DNA of 64,000 bases, taken from Lachnospiraceae bacterium (GTDB lineage: Bacteria; Bacillota; Clostridia; Lachnospirales; Lachnospiraceae). Positions 8,643-18,491 of the stretch are shown piece by piece. The DNA is taken from assembly GCA_029224965.1 (NCBI GenBank), contig JAQXVO010000023.1:33318-97317 (forward strand). The letters are read 5' to 3'. Position numbers and translations under genes: made by a program. A model generated the notes under the pieces. It was not told where the DNA came from. It did not search any database and worked only from the letters and a program-made list of their open reading frames with translations. The number at the start of each line of letters is the position of its first letter. The stretch's first letter is position 1.

Positions 8643-9006
8643 GTCTGCCTCCAGATTCTAATACTTTTCCTGTTCTGCTTCTTCTGCATTTTTTCTGGTT
8701 CTGGTATGCTTCTACTAGATTTTCGACCAGTTCCAATGCATTTCTTTCAGTTATTCCTTATACTATTCCTATTTGATTTACTTTTCCACACTTTTTCACT
8801 TCTACTCGTAAAAGTTTTATGCTATATCAAAGCTTTCCAATGCTTTTTTGTCCTGAAATGTTGAATCCAGATACCGAAATAGCCGGTTCCATACATCGAA
8901 TTCAAAGGTAATTTCCAATCCCGTTGTATGATTACCGGGCAGACTTTATACAACGATTTTGGAAGACAGGCAGAGAAATGTAGACCATGCCCTCGAGGCG
9001 CATTCC

Positions 9007-9037
9007 TTGCCTTATAAGGAGACAAGTATGGTATAAT
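9007..9037 (+). promoter_or_regulatory. promoter of the xpaC-telA-mtnKA operon
   Basis: TATAAT at 9032-9037 is preceded by TGG, giving an extended -10. TTGCCT at 9007-9012 is a possible -35 with a long 19-base spacer. The transcript would start about 35 bases before xpaC. The rest of the 8643-9077 gap is AT-rich, with no gene I can support. Confidence 0.55.
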
Positions 9038-9077
9038 TTTCTCAACTGAATTCTTAGGGATATGGAGATGAAAATTT

Positions 9078-10595
9078 ATGGCTCAAGATAACAATCGATC
9101 CCGGAAAAACAACTTCCAGAACAGCGATGAATTCTTTTCTTCAGCCGGTCAGCAGATGTTAGATGAGGTCACAAGAGCTGTCCAGGGCGGAAATTATTCC
9201 GGACTTGCGGAGTCCCTGTCGGACCAGATCAACAGCGCCTTAAACGGTGCCCAGCGGGGCCTGTCCGGAAGAATGGCGCAGAGAGCCTGGCAGGTCTATC
9301 GGAATAAGCAGCAGAGCCAGGGTTATAACTCCTGGAACGGCCAGGGCTACGGCTCCTACAATGGCCAGTCCTATCAGCAGGGTGGCCAGGCCGATCAGCA
9401 ATATAACAATCAGGCCTACAACCAGGCCCAGTCCAGCAGCCAGTCATACCATCAAACCTACCGCCAGACCGGCGCAGGCAGCCGGAGCTACAATCAGAAT
9501 TACAGTCCCTACGGGAACCCGTCCAGCCAGGGCTCGCATTCCTATTTTCTCGCAAGACGTGTAACCAACGGCTTCGGAAATCAGAAGCGGATCCTCGGCA
9601 CCATCGGAGAGGTCGTCTTCGGTATACTGGCTTTCTTCTTCGGAATCGGCACGCTGGCTTATATTTCCCTCAAAGATCTTGGAACTTTCATTTTTTCAGC
9701 GATTTTCCTGGTCGGAAACCTCTATGTCTTCAGCCGCTTTAAAAAGCTGAAGACAGACGGGCAGCACTATAACGATCTGGTCAGCGAGTACCATCGTTAT
9801 GGCAATGCCATCGGTAACCGGGAGTATTTCCTGATCAAGGATCTGGCCCAGTGGATGCACGAAGATCCCTACCAGACCATGCAGAACCTGGTCGACATGA
9901 AGAAGTATGACATGCTTCCCCAGGCCTCTTTCGACGTCCACTATACGACCCTGCTCCTGACCGACCATGCCCGGATGCTCTACCAGAACGCCCTCAATGC
10001 CGAGCGCCAGCGGAAGAGCCAGAACAGTCAGAATCCGGGAAATGAAGACCAGGTCTACGAGAACATGGAACAGGCTTCCCAGTCCTCCGCCAAATCCGGT
10101 GATCGGACCGGTCCCAATGCTGCCTGGGATGGCAATGCCTCCGCTCCCCTCTCCGATCTTCAGAAAATTCTCAATGACGGCGACCGCTATTTAAAGAAAA
10201 TCCGCGCCGCCAACGATGAGATTCCCGATACCGAAGCCATGTCGGATAAGCTTTACCGGCTGGAAAATATAACCCGGTCTATATTTGCCGCTGTGAAGAA
10301 GGATCCCGACAAGGCGAAGGATCTCAGGCGGATCATGAGCTATTATCTCCCGACCACAGAAAAGCTTCTGGATGCCTATCTGGAATTCTACCGAAACCCG
10401 GCCCAGTCGGATCAGAAGAAGCAGTCCATGGCCGAGATTGAGCAGGCCATTGATGCGGTCTGCGACGGCTTCGAGCGCTTCCTGGCCAAGATGACCGAAC
10501 CCGATATGATGGACATTTCCTCGGATATCACCGTCATGAAGCACATGATGGAGCAGGACGGCATGACCGATTCCGATATGAAGGCGAAGTCGTGA
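9078..10595 (+). CDS. XpaC-family membrane protein with Gln/Tyr/Asn-rich segment
   Basis: A 505-residue protein placed in the XpaC-like family mainly because it sits directly before telA, the usual arrangement, and has the family's two membrane helices (about 172-197 and 201-219) followed by a long helical cytoplasmic part. Residues 1-75 are amphipathic. Residues 77-152 are very rich in Gln, Tyr, Asn, Ser and Gly, a prion-like low-complexity stretch not usual in the family core. The name XpaC comes from a 5-bromo-4-chloroindolyl phosphate hydrolysis phenotype; the molecular role is unknown. GGAG lies before the start. First gene of a four-gene operon with telA (41-base gap), mtnK and mtnA. 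Confidence 0.8.
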   Translation: MAQDNNRSRKNNFQNSDEFFSSAGQQMLDEVTRAVQGGNYSGLAESLSDQINSALNGAQRGLSGRMAQRAWQVYRNKQQSQGYNSWNGQGYGSYNGQSYQQGGQADQQYNNQAYNQAQSSSQSYHQTYRQTGAGSRSYNQNYSPYGNPSSQGSHSYFLARRVTNGFGNQKRILGTIGEVVFGILAFFFGIGTLAYISLKDLGTFIFSAIFLVGNLYVFSRFKKLKTDGQHYNDLVSEYHRYGNAIGNREYFLIKDLAQWMHEDPYQTMQNLVDMKKYDMLPQASFDVHYTTLLLTDHARMLYQNALNAERQRKSQNSQNPGNEDQVYENMEQASQSSAKSGDRTGPNAAWDGNASAPLSDLQKILNDGDRYLKKIRAANDEIPDTEAMSDKLYRLENITRSIFAAVKKDPDKAKDLRRIMSYYLPTTEKLLDAYLEFYRNPAQSDQKKQSMAEIEQAIDAVCDGFERFLAKMTEPDMMDISSDITVMKHMMEQDGMTDSDMKAKS

Positions 10596-10636
10596 GAGAT
10601 ATACAAATATAGACCAAAACAAAAAAGGAGGACCCA

Positions 10637-11791
10637 ATGAGCGAAGAATTTACAGAAGAGACCAAAACCGCTCCGACCCTGACCTTCGGCGATGCGCCAA
10701 AGGCCGAGCCGGACCTTCCCGCTGCACAGGAGCAGGCCCCGGTTTCGGAGGCTTTTAAGAAGGAAGCCGCTCTGACCGATGAAGAGCAGGCCCAGGTGGA
10801 TGCCTTTGTCGAGAAAATCGATCTGGCCGATTCGGCAGCCATCATGACCTATGGCGTCAGCACCCAGAAGAATCTGGCCGATTTCTCGGAGAAAGCCATC
10901 GAGGATGTCAGGACCAAGGACATGGGAGAAGTCGGAGACCTTCTGACCGGTCTTGTAACAGAGCTTAAAAATTTCGACGTCGATGAGAAGGAAAAGGGCA
11001 TCGCCGCCTGGTTCAAGAAAAAGAAGAACTCACTCGACGAACTGAAGGCCAGATACAGTAAGGTCGAGACCAATGTCGATACCGTTACGGCCCAGCTCGA
11101 GGATCATGAGCAGAAGCTTTTGAAGGATTCCGCCATTCTCGACAAGATGTATGATCTGAATCTGACCTACTATAAGGAACTCACCATGTACATCCTGGCC
11201 GGAAAGAAAAAGCTCGAGGATGTCCGTGCAACCGAACTTCCTTCCCTCCAGGCCAAGGCCACAGAAACCGGACTTCCCGAGGATGCCCAGAAGGCCAAGG
11301 ATCTGGCCGCCCAATGCGAGCGCTTTGACAAGAAGCTATATGATCTCGAGCTGACCAGGACCGTTGCCATGCAGACCGCGCCTCAGATCCGTCTCATCCA
11401 GAATTCCGACATGCAGATGGCCGAGAAGATCCAGTCGACCATCGTCAACACCATCCCGCTCTGGAAGAACCAGATGGTTATCGCCATCGGCATGGAGCAC
11501 GCATCCGAGGCTGCCCGCGCAGAGCGTGAGGTCAACGATATGACCAACGAACTCCTGAAGAAGAACGCCGACAAGCTCCATCAGGTCACTGTCGCAACCG
11601 CCAAGGAGAACGAACGTGGCATCGTCGATATCGAGACTCTGAAGCATACCAATGAGACTCTGATCAGTGCCATGGATGAGATCATGACCATCCAGAAGGA
11701 CGGCCGAGAGAAGAGACAGGCTGCAGAGAAGGAACTGACCGGCATTGAACAGCAGCTGCACGACAAGCTTCTGGAGATGTCGAAATCCTGA
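10637..11791 (+). CDS. telA: TelA-family toxic anion resistance protein
   Basis: A 384-residue, almost wholly helical and highly charged protein with no signal peptide or membrane helix, matching the TelA (KlaA) family in length and in the C-terminal 'TAPQIRLIQNSDMQMAEKIQSTI' type region (split here as T-A-P-Q-I-R-L-I-Q then M-A-E-K-I-Q). A disordered acidic N-terminus of about 45 residues precedes the coiled-coil body. The family is tied to tellurite resistance and to cell-envelope stress, but its mechanism is not settled. A strong AAGGAGG precedes the start. It follows xpaC, with which it usually travels, and precedes mtnK by 33 bases. Confidence 0.88.
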   Translation: MSEEFTEETKTAPTLTFGDAPKAEPDLPAAQEQAPVSEAFKKEAALTDEEQAQVDAFVEKIDLADSAAIMTYGVSTQKNLADFSEKAIEDVRTKDMGEVGDLLTGLVTELKNFDVDEKEKGIAAWFKKKKNSLDELKARYSKVETNVDTVTAQLEDHEQKLLKDSAILDKMYDLNLTYYKELTMYILAGKKKLEDVRATELPSLQAKATETGLPEDAQKAKDLAAQCERFDKKLYDLELTRTVAMQTAPQIRLIQNSDMQMAEKIQSTIVNTIPLWKNQMVIAIGMEHASEAARAEREVNDMTNELLKKNADKLHQVTVATAKENERGIVDIETLKHTNETLISAMDEIMTIQKDGREKRQAAEKELTGIEQQLHDKLLEMSKS

Positions 11792-11824
11792 CAGAAATTT
11801 GATGCTTAAAGGGGGTTATTTACA

Positions 11825-13072
11825 ATGGATTTCACAAACTATTTTCTGATGATTAACGAGGACGATCCGGCCGGGACCGAGAAGGCCGTCATCGCCTACA
11901 CCCTGGAGAAGACCCGGGGTATGATCGACTGGGACCAGGCCACCATGACCGCCAAGATTCCCGCCGAGCATGGAAATATCAACCATGTCTGCCATGTGGA
12001 GGACAAAAAGGGGCATTCCCTCTACATTAAGCAGGCCGGCCTGGAGACCCGGATCTCCAAGGATATGACCGCATCCGTCGACCGGAACCGCCAGGAATCC
12101 GAGATTCTTCAGATCGAAGAGAAGCTGGCCCCGGGCATGGTTCCCCATATCTATTTCTATGACACGGTCATGCACGCCTGCGGCATGGAAGACTGCTCTG
12201 ACTTCGAAGTCATGCGGGATGCCATGTTAAAGCATGAGACCTTCCCGCTCTTTGCCGACCAGATCTCAACCTTCATGGTCAACACCCTGCTCTACACTTC
12301 GGATGTGGTCATGGATCATAAGGAAAAGAAAGAGCTGACCCGGAAATTCATCACGCCGGATCTCGATGACATCACAGAGAAGCTTGTTCTCATGGAACCC
12401 TATCTTGGCGCCGACCGGAACAATGTCTACGAGCCCAACCGGACCTTCGTCGAAAAAGAGCTTTACCATGACGACGGTTTACATTTGGCTGTCGCCAAGC
12501 TCAAATTCAACTTCATGACCAACGCCCAGGCCCTGCTCCACGGCGACCTCCACACCGGATCCATCTTCATCAAGCCCGATGCCATGAAGGTCTTCGACTG
12601 CGAATTCGGCACCTTCGCGCCGATCGGCTACGATGTCGGAAATATCATCGCCAACCTGATCTTTGCCTATGATAACGGCCTGGCTTCCGGCGACGATGCC
12701 TTCTGTGACTGGTGCCTGGACAGCATCGAGGAACTAACCGATCAGTTTATTGACAAATATAGGGCGGCCTATGACGAAGCTGTCACAGAGCCCATGGCAA
12801 AGGTGCCCGGCTTCAAGGAATATTACCTCGAGAGCATCCTGAAGGATACGGCCGGCTACGCCGGAACCGAGCTGCACCGGCGGACCGTCGGCATGGCCAA
12901 TGTCGTCGACGTCACAAGCATTGAAGACCAGGAAGCCCGTCTCCTTGCCGAGCGGATCAACATCCTGGCCGGAAAGGAATTCATCCTGAAGGCTGAGAAC
13001 TTCACCAGTGGTCCCGCCTTTGTCGATGCCGTTCTTCGGGCAAAGGATGCAGCAGAAAAGACTCTGCAGTAA
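11825..13072 (+). CDS. mtnK: 5-methylthioribose kinase
   Basis: A 415-residue kinase of the aminoglycoside-phosphotransferase fold that phosphorylates 5-methylthioribose in methionine salvage. The catalytic loop is 'HGDLHTGS' near residues 239-246 and the metal site 'DCEFGTFAPIGYD' follows about ten residues later; both are standard for MtnK. It lies 38 bases before mtnA, the next enzyme of the pathway. Methylthioadenosine nucleosidase and the later pathway enzymes are not in the window. The gene is in one transcript with xpaC-telA, which is an unusual partnership. Confidence 0.93.
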   Translation: MDFTNYFLMINEDDPAGTEKAVIAYTLEKTRGMIDWDQATMTAKIPAEHGNINHVCHVEDKKGHSLYIKQAGLETRISKDMTASVDRNRQESEILQIEEKLAPGMVPHIYFYDTVMHACGMEDCSDFEVMRDAMLKHETFPLFADQISTFMVNTLLYTSDVVMDHKEKKELTRKFITPDLDDITEKLVLMEPYLGADRNNVYEPNRTFVEKELYHDDGLHLAVAKLKFNFMTNAQALLHGDLHTGSIFIKPDAMKVFDCEFGTFAPIGYDVGNIIANLIFAYDNGLASGDDAFCDWCLDSIEELTDQFIDKYRAAYDEAVTEPMAKVPGFKEYYLESILKDTAGYAGTELHRRTVGMANVVDVTSIEDQEARLLAERINILAGKEFILKAENFTSGPAFVDAVLRAKDAAEKTLQ

Positions 13073-13110
13073 GACCATTATCAACATAGAGAAAGAAATC
13101 AGGAATACTT

Positions 13111-14220
13111 ATGAACACACAGCTGGATGATTTTTTTGAAAAAGTAATAACTGTAAAATGGGGACCGGAAAAGAAGTCGGTCGACATCATCGACCAGACC
13201 CTTCTGCCCGGAACCATCAAGAGAATTCAGATTGCCAACAAGGAAGACCTCTGGGAAGCCATTAAGAAGCTCCGGGTTCGGGGCGCTCCCGCTATCGGCG
13301 TTGCAGCCGCCTACGGAATGGCCGTCCTTTCTAATGCCATGCCGGAAGATGATTATGATGGCTTCTATCAAGACTTCAAGTCTGTCAAAGACTATCTCGC
13401 CACCTCCCGTCCGACCGCAGTCAACCTCTTCTGGGCCCTGAACCGGATGGAGAAGAAGGTTCTCTCCATGAAGGACAGCACGGTTTCTGAAATCAAGGCC
13501 GCCCTCTACGAGGAAGCCCAGGCCATTCGTGATGAGGACGTCGCCATCAGCCGCAATATCGGCGAGATTGGCTTCAGTCTCCTCAAGGATCTGAAGACCG
13601 ATGGCGAAGAGCTTGGCATCATGACCCATTGCAATGCCGGAACCCTTGCCACCGCCAAATACGGCACAGCAACCGCTCCCATGTACATCGCACTCGAGCA
13701 CGGCTGGGAAGGAAGGGATATGCATGTCTACTGCGACGAGACCCGTCCTCTTCTTCAGGGTGCCCGTCTGACCTCCTTTGAGCTGGTCAACTCCGGAATC
13801 ACAACCTCCGTCCAGTGTGACAACATGGCTTCTCTTTTACTGAAGTCCGGCCGCGTCAAAATCATCTTCGTCGGCTGCGACCGCGTTGCCAGAAACGGCG
13901 ATGCCGCCAACAAGATCGGAACCAGCGGCCTGGCCATCATTGCCAAGCACTACGGCGTTCCCTTCTATGTCTGTGCACCCTCTTCCACCATTGATCCCAA
14001 CACGGTCGATGGCGACCACATCCCGATTGAGATGCGGGATCCGGAAGAAATCAAGTCCATGTGGTATGAGACACCCATGGTTCCATCCGCTGTCGATACC
14101 TCCTTCAATCCGGCCTTCGATGTAACCGATCATAATCTGATCACCGGAATCATCACCGAGAAAGGCCTCTGCCAGGGCCCGGATTACGAAAAAAGCTTTA
14201 GGGAGCTTGGGATTTTCTGA
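13111..14220 (+). CDS. mtnA: methylthioribose-1-phosphate isomerase
   Basis: A 369-residue enzyme that converts the aldose 5-methylthioribose-1-phosphate to the ribulose form. It shows 'RGAPAIGVAAAYG', 'TSRPTAVNLFWAL', 'MTHCNAGTLAT' with the catalytic Cys, 'DETRPLLQGARLT' and 'GCDRVARNGD' with the catalytic Asp, in the order found in bacterial MtnA and not in the related eIF2B subunits. It follows mtnK directly and ends the operon just before a strong hairpin. Confidence 0.95.
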   Translation: MNTQLDDFFEKVITVKWGPEKKSVDIIDQTLLPGTIKRIQIANKEDLWEAIKKLRVRGAPAIGVAAAYGMAVLSNAMPEDDYDGFYQDFKSVKDYLATSRPTAVNLFWALNRMEKKVLSMKDSTVSEIKAALYEEAQAIRDEDVAISRNIGEIGFSLLKDLKTDGEELGIMTHCNAGTLATAKYGTATAPMYIALEHGWEGRDMHVYCDETRPLLQGARLTSFELVNSGITTSVQCDNMASLLLKSGRVKIIFVGCDRVARNGDAANKIGTSGLAIIAKHYGVPFYVCAPSSTIDPNTVDGDHIPIEMRDPEEIKSMWYETPMVPSAVDTSFNPAFDVTDHNLITGIITEKGLCQGPDYEKSFRELGIF

Positions 14221-14230
14221 TAAGCCAAGC

Positions 14231-14268
14231 AAAAAAGATCCGCCAGCCGCGGCTGACGGATCTTTTTT
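14231..14268. terminator. bidirectional terminator between mtnA and the aminopeptidase gene
   Basis: GATCCGCCAGCC pairs with GGCTGACGGATC (one mismatch) with A6 before and T6 after, so it can end both convergent transcripts. Confidence 0.85.
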
Positions 14269-14282
14269 ATTGCCTGCTGTTA

Positions 14283-16094
14283 TTATGCTTCAACCGCTCT
14301 CGTAGCCTTTCTCAGCCACTCCAGCTCATCACCCTCGAGGTAAGGAGAAACTTTCTCCCATACCTTCTTGTGATAGTCATTGAGTTTCTCGATATCGGAC
14401 TTCTCCATTAGAGACGGATCGATGGCCTCAAGATCGATCGGCGCATAGGTCAGAGGATCGAAACGTAAGAAACGTCCGAATTCGTTCGTTTCATCTTCCA
14501 CACACTCGACAATGCTTTCGATCCGGATGCCGTAGGCATTTTCGATATAGATGCCCGGCTCGTCCGATGTGATCATGCCCGGCTCGAAGACAACATTGGC
14601 ATTCCGCCAGCGGATGCTCTGGGGTCCCTCATGCACATTTAAAATATAGCCCACGCCGTGGCCGGTTCCATGATTGAAGTTCTGTCTCTTGTCCCAGAAG
14701 GGTGCCCGCGCATAGGTATCCAGTGCAATACCATTGGCTCCGTAAGGGAACCTGGCATAGAGAAGCCTGAGGTTCGAAACAGCTACGGTCGTATAGTCCT
14801 CGATCATCTGCCGGCTCAGCTTGCCAAGCACGATGGTTCTGGTCACATCGGTGGTTCCGTTCATATAGGTTCCGCCGGAATCCACCAGAAGAAAGCCCTC
14901 CGGCTTCAGCTCTGCGCAGCTTTCCTCGGTCGGTGCATAATGAGCCATGGCCGCATTGGCATTGTAGGCAGAAATCGTATCGAAGGAGAGCTCGATATAG
15001 CCCGGAATCTCGGAACGGAGATGATCCAGATGGTCGGCCGCAGAGATCTCCGTGATCTTCTGCTTTCCGATCTCCTTCTGAAGCCAGTACATGAACTTGC
15101 AGAGAGCGACCGAATCATCCAGATAGCACTTTCTGGAATTCTTAAGCTCGACCTCATTCTTGACCGCTTTCATGGCCGTGGTCGGATTGGCGCCATTCAC
15201 CAGGTTTTCAGCACCTGCTGCTTTGGCGCAGGCCTCCTTCAGAGCGAAGGAAGAAGCATCCGGATCCAGGAAGACCTTACCCTCGAACTTCCAGTCAGAA
15301 AGCTCCTGGAAGAATTTCTCATAAGGATGAAGGGCAATCTCATGCTGAATAGCATAGGCCCGGAAATCCTCCGTGATCTCAGATTCCTGGATAAAGAGAT
15401 CGATGGTATCCTGGCCCAGAATCAGGTAGGACAGAGCCACCGGATTGCAATGGACATCGTCGCCCCTCATATTCAGAAGCCACATGATATCGTCGAGCTT
15501 TGCCATGACGAGAGCCTGGCAGCCCCGGGTTTTCAGGACATCCCGGACACGGTCTACCTTTGACTCCATGTCCTCGCCGACGGTCTCCACCGGTAAAATA
15601 TAGACCGAATGCGAAGGCATGGCCGGCCTGTCGGTCCAGATCTCGTCGGCCGGAGCGAAGCTTCCGTTGACCTTGGCGCCGCAGGACTCAGCCAGCTTCT
15701 TGTAACTCTCGCCCTCGGTCACGGTAACGGCACGGCCGTCAAATCCAAGGGTCTGACCGGATTTCAGATGGTCAGTCAGGAATTTCTCGATGGTCGGAAC
15801 ACCCGGCTCGCCCATTTTCATAAGCTGCCACTCGGTCCCGGCAAGCTCGCCGGCAGCGGAAATAAAGAAACGGCCATCAGTCCAGAGCCAAGCACCTTCT
15901 TTTGAAACCAGAAGATGGACATTATCGCTGGTGCAGCCGCTCAGATATTCGGTCACTTTGAAGAAATCGCTGACATATTCCGATGCGTGATAATCCGAAG
16001 ATGTGGCAAGGAAATAGTCAACCCCTGCCTTTGCCATGACCTGGCGAAGAGCGGTCAGCCGATCCTTGATATAAGACTTGTTCTCAGATGACAT
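14283..16094 (-). CDS. Xaa-Pro aminopeptidase (M24 family, long form)
   Basis: A 603-residue aminopeptidase P that removes an N-terminal residue preceding proline. It has the three-part long form: two creatinase-like N-domains (about 1-300) and a C-terminal pita-bread catalytic domain. Metal ligands are visible in 'LLVDSGGTYMNGTTDVTRT' (two Asp), 'GTGHGVG' (His), and the two Glu of 'SDEPGIYIENAYGIRIES'. The start at 16094 has an AGAGG ribosome site; the in-frame extension to 16130 lacks one. Monocistronic, probably cytoplasmic as there is no signal peptide. Confidence 0.93.
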   Translation of the reverse strand: MSSENKSYIKDRLTALRQVMAKAGVDYFLATSSDYHASEYVSDFFKVTEYLSGCTSDNVHLLVSKEGAWLWTDGRFFISAAGELAGTEWQLMKMGEPGVPTIEKFLTDHLKSGQTLGFDGRAVTVTEGESYKKLAESCGAKVNGSFAPADEIWTDRPAMPSHSVYILPVETVGEDMESKVDRVRDVLKTRGCQALVMAKLDDIMWLLNMRGDDVHCNPVALSYLILGQDTIDLFIQESEITEDFRAYAIQHEIALHPYEKFFQELSDWKFEGKVFLDPDASSFALKEACAKAAGAENLVNGANPTTAMKAVKNEVELKNSRKCYLDDSVALCKFMYWLQKEIGKQKITEISAADHLDHLRSEIPGYIELSFDTISAYNANAAMAHYAPTEESCAELKPEGFLLVDSGGTYMNGTTDVTRTIVLGKLSRQMIEDYTTVAVSNLRLLYARFPYGANGIALDTYARAPFWDKRQNFNHGTGHGVGYILNVHEGPQSIRWRNANVVFEPGMITSDEPGIYIENAYGIRIESIVECVEDETNEFGRFLRFDPLTYAPIDLEAIDPSLMEKSDIEKLNDYHKKVWEKVSPYLEGDELEWLRKATRAVEA

Positions 16095-16205
16095 GTTGTA
16101 ACCTCTTTTCTGTAAGATATTTTGAGTCAAAGCAGGAGCTGAAATCCCGGCTCTGCAGGCCGACTGGCTGATCGGTCTGTAAGCTTAAGGTTTTTCGATT
16201 CCCGC

Positions 16206-16245
16206 AAAAACAGCCTGTCTGACTGCCCTGCAGTCAAACAGGCTG
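16206..16245 (-). terminator. terminator after the GH120-like gene
   Basis: AGCCTGTCTGACTG pairs with CAGTCAAACAGGCT (one mismatch), with a T5 run on the minus strand. It ends the leftward glycosidase transcript. Confidence 0.8.
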
Positions 16246-16298
16246 TCCTGTTCAAGTATAGCACATGAAGAGGAGGACTTCACATGCCGTCTCAATGA

Positions 16299-18491
16299 TT
16301 ATCCCAATCTGTTAAAGGGTCCCGGAAGAACGGGCTGGCTTCTCTTCTCCATCCGAAGATCCTGATCCAGAGTCAGGGGACTTCCGTCCGGCGCCTCATA
16401 CTTTTCTTCCGGCTCAAAGGCCATACCAAGCTTGTCGGTATCGATCATGGGGAACTTTTCTTCCCCGGCCCAGGCCAGAATCCGATCCTTTATCTCGGCC
16501 GGAATCTGAAGATGAATCTCCTTCAGGGCCTCGTCCACCGGACTTACATTCGGATCAGCCGCAGCTTCCTCTGCCTGACCTGCCTTGAGCCCGTCTCTTT
16601 CTCCGGCATTTTCATCTTCTGCCGGATCCCTGAGATCATGATCGAGTCTGTCGTCTGTTTCCACCCGGATGGTCTCATCCGGAAGAATCAGATTCTTCTT
16701 CTCCTTCTCCCAGGCCCTGGCACCGGCCAGATAAACATTGCCCTCGGCCCAGACCGGAAGCGGACTGTAATAGCGGTCGCTGGGAGCGGATCCCATGCCG
16801 CAGTATTCATCGAATTCCTTCTTCCAGCTGTCAAGGTCCGGATAGCCGTCAAAGGGGAAGGTTCCGACAGCGATATTTCCATCGTCCCATCCGTCTTCTG
16901 CCGCAAGCTGCATTTCCCGATAGGCCGCCATGATCGGGCGGACCGGCTTCTGGACGAAGATATTGTCATAGAAACGGTCATCTCCGTGCAGACAGGTCAT
17001 AAAGCCGAAAATCTCTGTCCTGTGAGGGAAATGATAGGGGGTAAACCGGGGCGAAGGCAGAGTCTTTGCCCCGTTGTCAGTTCCGATTCCGATGGAAACC
17101 AGGCTTCCTGCAATCAGATTGTGGCAGACTGCCACGCCCTGGCAGGCCAGCTTCAGAGAACGGTCCGAAAGAAGGAGATTATTGTCGATCAAAGTCGGTC
17201 CATGCGAGATCTCGACAAAGAGATCCTCACCCATACCTGCGAAGATCGCTCTTCGTTTTGCAAGAGCCTCTTTCTTCTCCTCTTCTGTCAGACCCTTTTC
17301 GGCACAGGGATCCTCATAGAAGCCGGCCAGGGTATTGTCATGGAAGACGTTCTGCGTCACCCGTGTACCCTGGGCCTGCCAGTCCAGCCAGATGCCCCGG
17401 GTGCAGTGATGAATATGATTTCTTCGGTAGATACAGTCGATGGCGGCATGCATCTTGATTCCGCCGATCTCCGCTCCTGCCAGATTCTGCTTGTTATTAA
17501 TGTGATGAATGTGGCAGTCCTCGATGATGGAAAAGGCTCCGCCCATATGGCCGACGATACCGGTCTGTCCGCAGTCGTGAATCTCACAGCGGCGGATGAT
17601 ATGGGATCCGACCCGGTCCCTGGACCAGCCTTCCGCCTGAGCCTGGCAGACACATTCCCTCTGGGTCTGCGTTCCGTCCTTGTACTTCCATTTCAGCCAC
17701 TTGTTGTCATTGCCTTCCTGCTGGTACTTGCCGAGCGAGATACCGGAGCACTTGGATTCGTAGATATCGCAGTCCTCGATGATCCAGCCTTTGGACCAGT
17801 GGGGTGCAATCATACCTTCCTGATAGGCCGTCGGCGGTGCCCACTGGGTTGCAGCCTCTCGGACCGTAAAACCCGACAGGGAAATATAGTCCAGCCCCGT
17901 AATCTCCGGTGCAAAGCAGGCGGGCCGGACGCTGATCTCAACCTCATTCCGATTGGGATCCTGGTCCCGGAAATTACAATAGAAGACGGTCTTTTCCTGG
18001 CCGACCTCGCTGTACCACTTGTAGAGAGATCCCTCCGGATCCCAGGATGCAGGGGAAACCTTTGGATGACGAACCTCATCCAGAGACTGTACTTCGTAGA
18101 GAGATTTATGATTCAGATAGACATCACCCCGGTGGGCAATGAAGCCGCCCATGAACCAGTCGCCGGAGACCAGCTCCCGGTAGGGATGAAAATCTCCAAA
18201 GATGGCATTGTCGACCTCTGCCCGCCAGACACCGTCTCCGAGAGACTCCCAGCCGGTCAGCTCTTCCGCACCGGTGATAACCGCTTTCTTGGGTTCGGCC
18301 GAACGGTAGGCAATGCGCTTTTCTTTCAGTCCTCCCCGCCTCGGACGGACATATTCCCGGTAGATACCGGGCGAAACCAGGACTTCATCTCCCGGCTCCG
18401 CAAGATCTGCAGCCGCCTGGATGGTCCGGAAGGGTCTGCCCTTGGACCCGTCTCCCCAGGCATCTGCTTTTTGATTTACATAGATTGTCAT
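16299..18491 (-). CDS. GH120-like beta-xylosidase (right-handed beta-helix)
   Basis: A 730-residue beta-helix protein without signal peptide. Its opening 'GRPFRTIQAAADLAEPGDEV' and the run 'WAPPTAYQ', 'HWSKGWIIED', 'GSHIIRRCEIHDCGQTGIVGH', 'KMHAAID', 'WLDWQAQGTRVT', 'FVEISHGP' resemble, from memory, the GH120 xylosidase XylC of Thermoanaerobacterium. By that comparison Asp370 would be the nucleophile and Glu427 the acid/base. A charged insertion at about 388-423 and a Glu/Ala-rich stretch near 630-660 are extra. The cytoplasmic enzyme would release xylose from short xylosides brought in by the neighbouring ABC transporter. Divergent from an AraC regulator. If not GH120, it is still a helix-fold carbohydrate enzyme. 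Confidence 0.8.
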   Translation of the reverse strand: MTIYVNQKADAWGDGSKGRPFRTIQAAADLAEPGDEVLVSPGIYREYVRPRRGGLKEKRIAYRSAEPKKAVITGAEELTGWESLGDGVWRAEVDNAIFGDFHPYRELVSGDWFMGGFIAHRGDVYLNHKSLYEVQSLDEVRHPKVSPASWDPEGSLYKWYSEVGQEKTVFYCNFRDQDPNRNEVEISVRPACFAPEITGLDYISLSGFTVREAATQWAPPTAYQEGMIAPHWSKGWIIEDCDIYESKCSGISLGKYQQEGNDNKWLKWKYKDGTQTQRECVCQAQAEGWSRDRVGSHIIRRCEIHDCGQTGIVGHMGGAFSIIEDCHIHHINNKQNLAGAEIGGIKMHAAIDCIYRRNHIHHCTRGIWLDWQAQGTRVTQNVFHDNTLAGFYEDPCAEKGLTEEEKKEALAKRRAIFAGMGEDLFVEISHGPTLIDNNLLLSDRSLKLACQGVAVCHNLIAGSLVSIGIGTDNGAKTLPSPRFTPYHFPHRTEIFGFMTCLHGDDRFYDNIFVQKPVRPIMAAYREMQLAAEDGWDDGNIAVGTFPFDGYPDLDSWKKEFDEYCGMGSAPSDRYYSPLPVWAEGNVYLAGARAWEKEKKNLILPDETIRVETDDRLDHDLRDPAEDENAGERDGLKAGQAEEAAADPNVSPVDEALKEIHLQIPAEIKDRILAWAGEEKFPMIDTDKLGMAFEPEEKYEAPDGSPLTLDQDLRMEKRSQPVLPGPFNRLG

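Noticed and set aside
8822..9025. 67-codon minus-strand frame upstream of xpaC
   Set aside because: Overlaps the promoter region, lacks a ribosome site and has an atypical composition.
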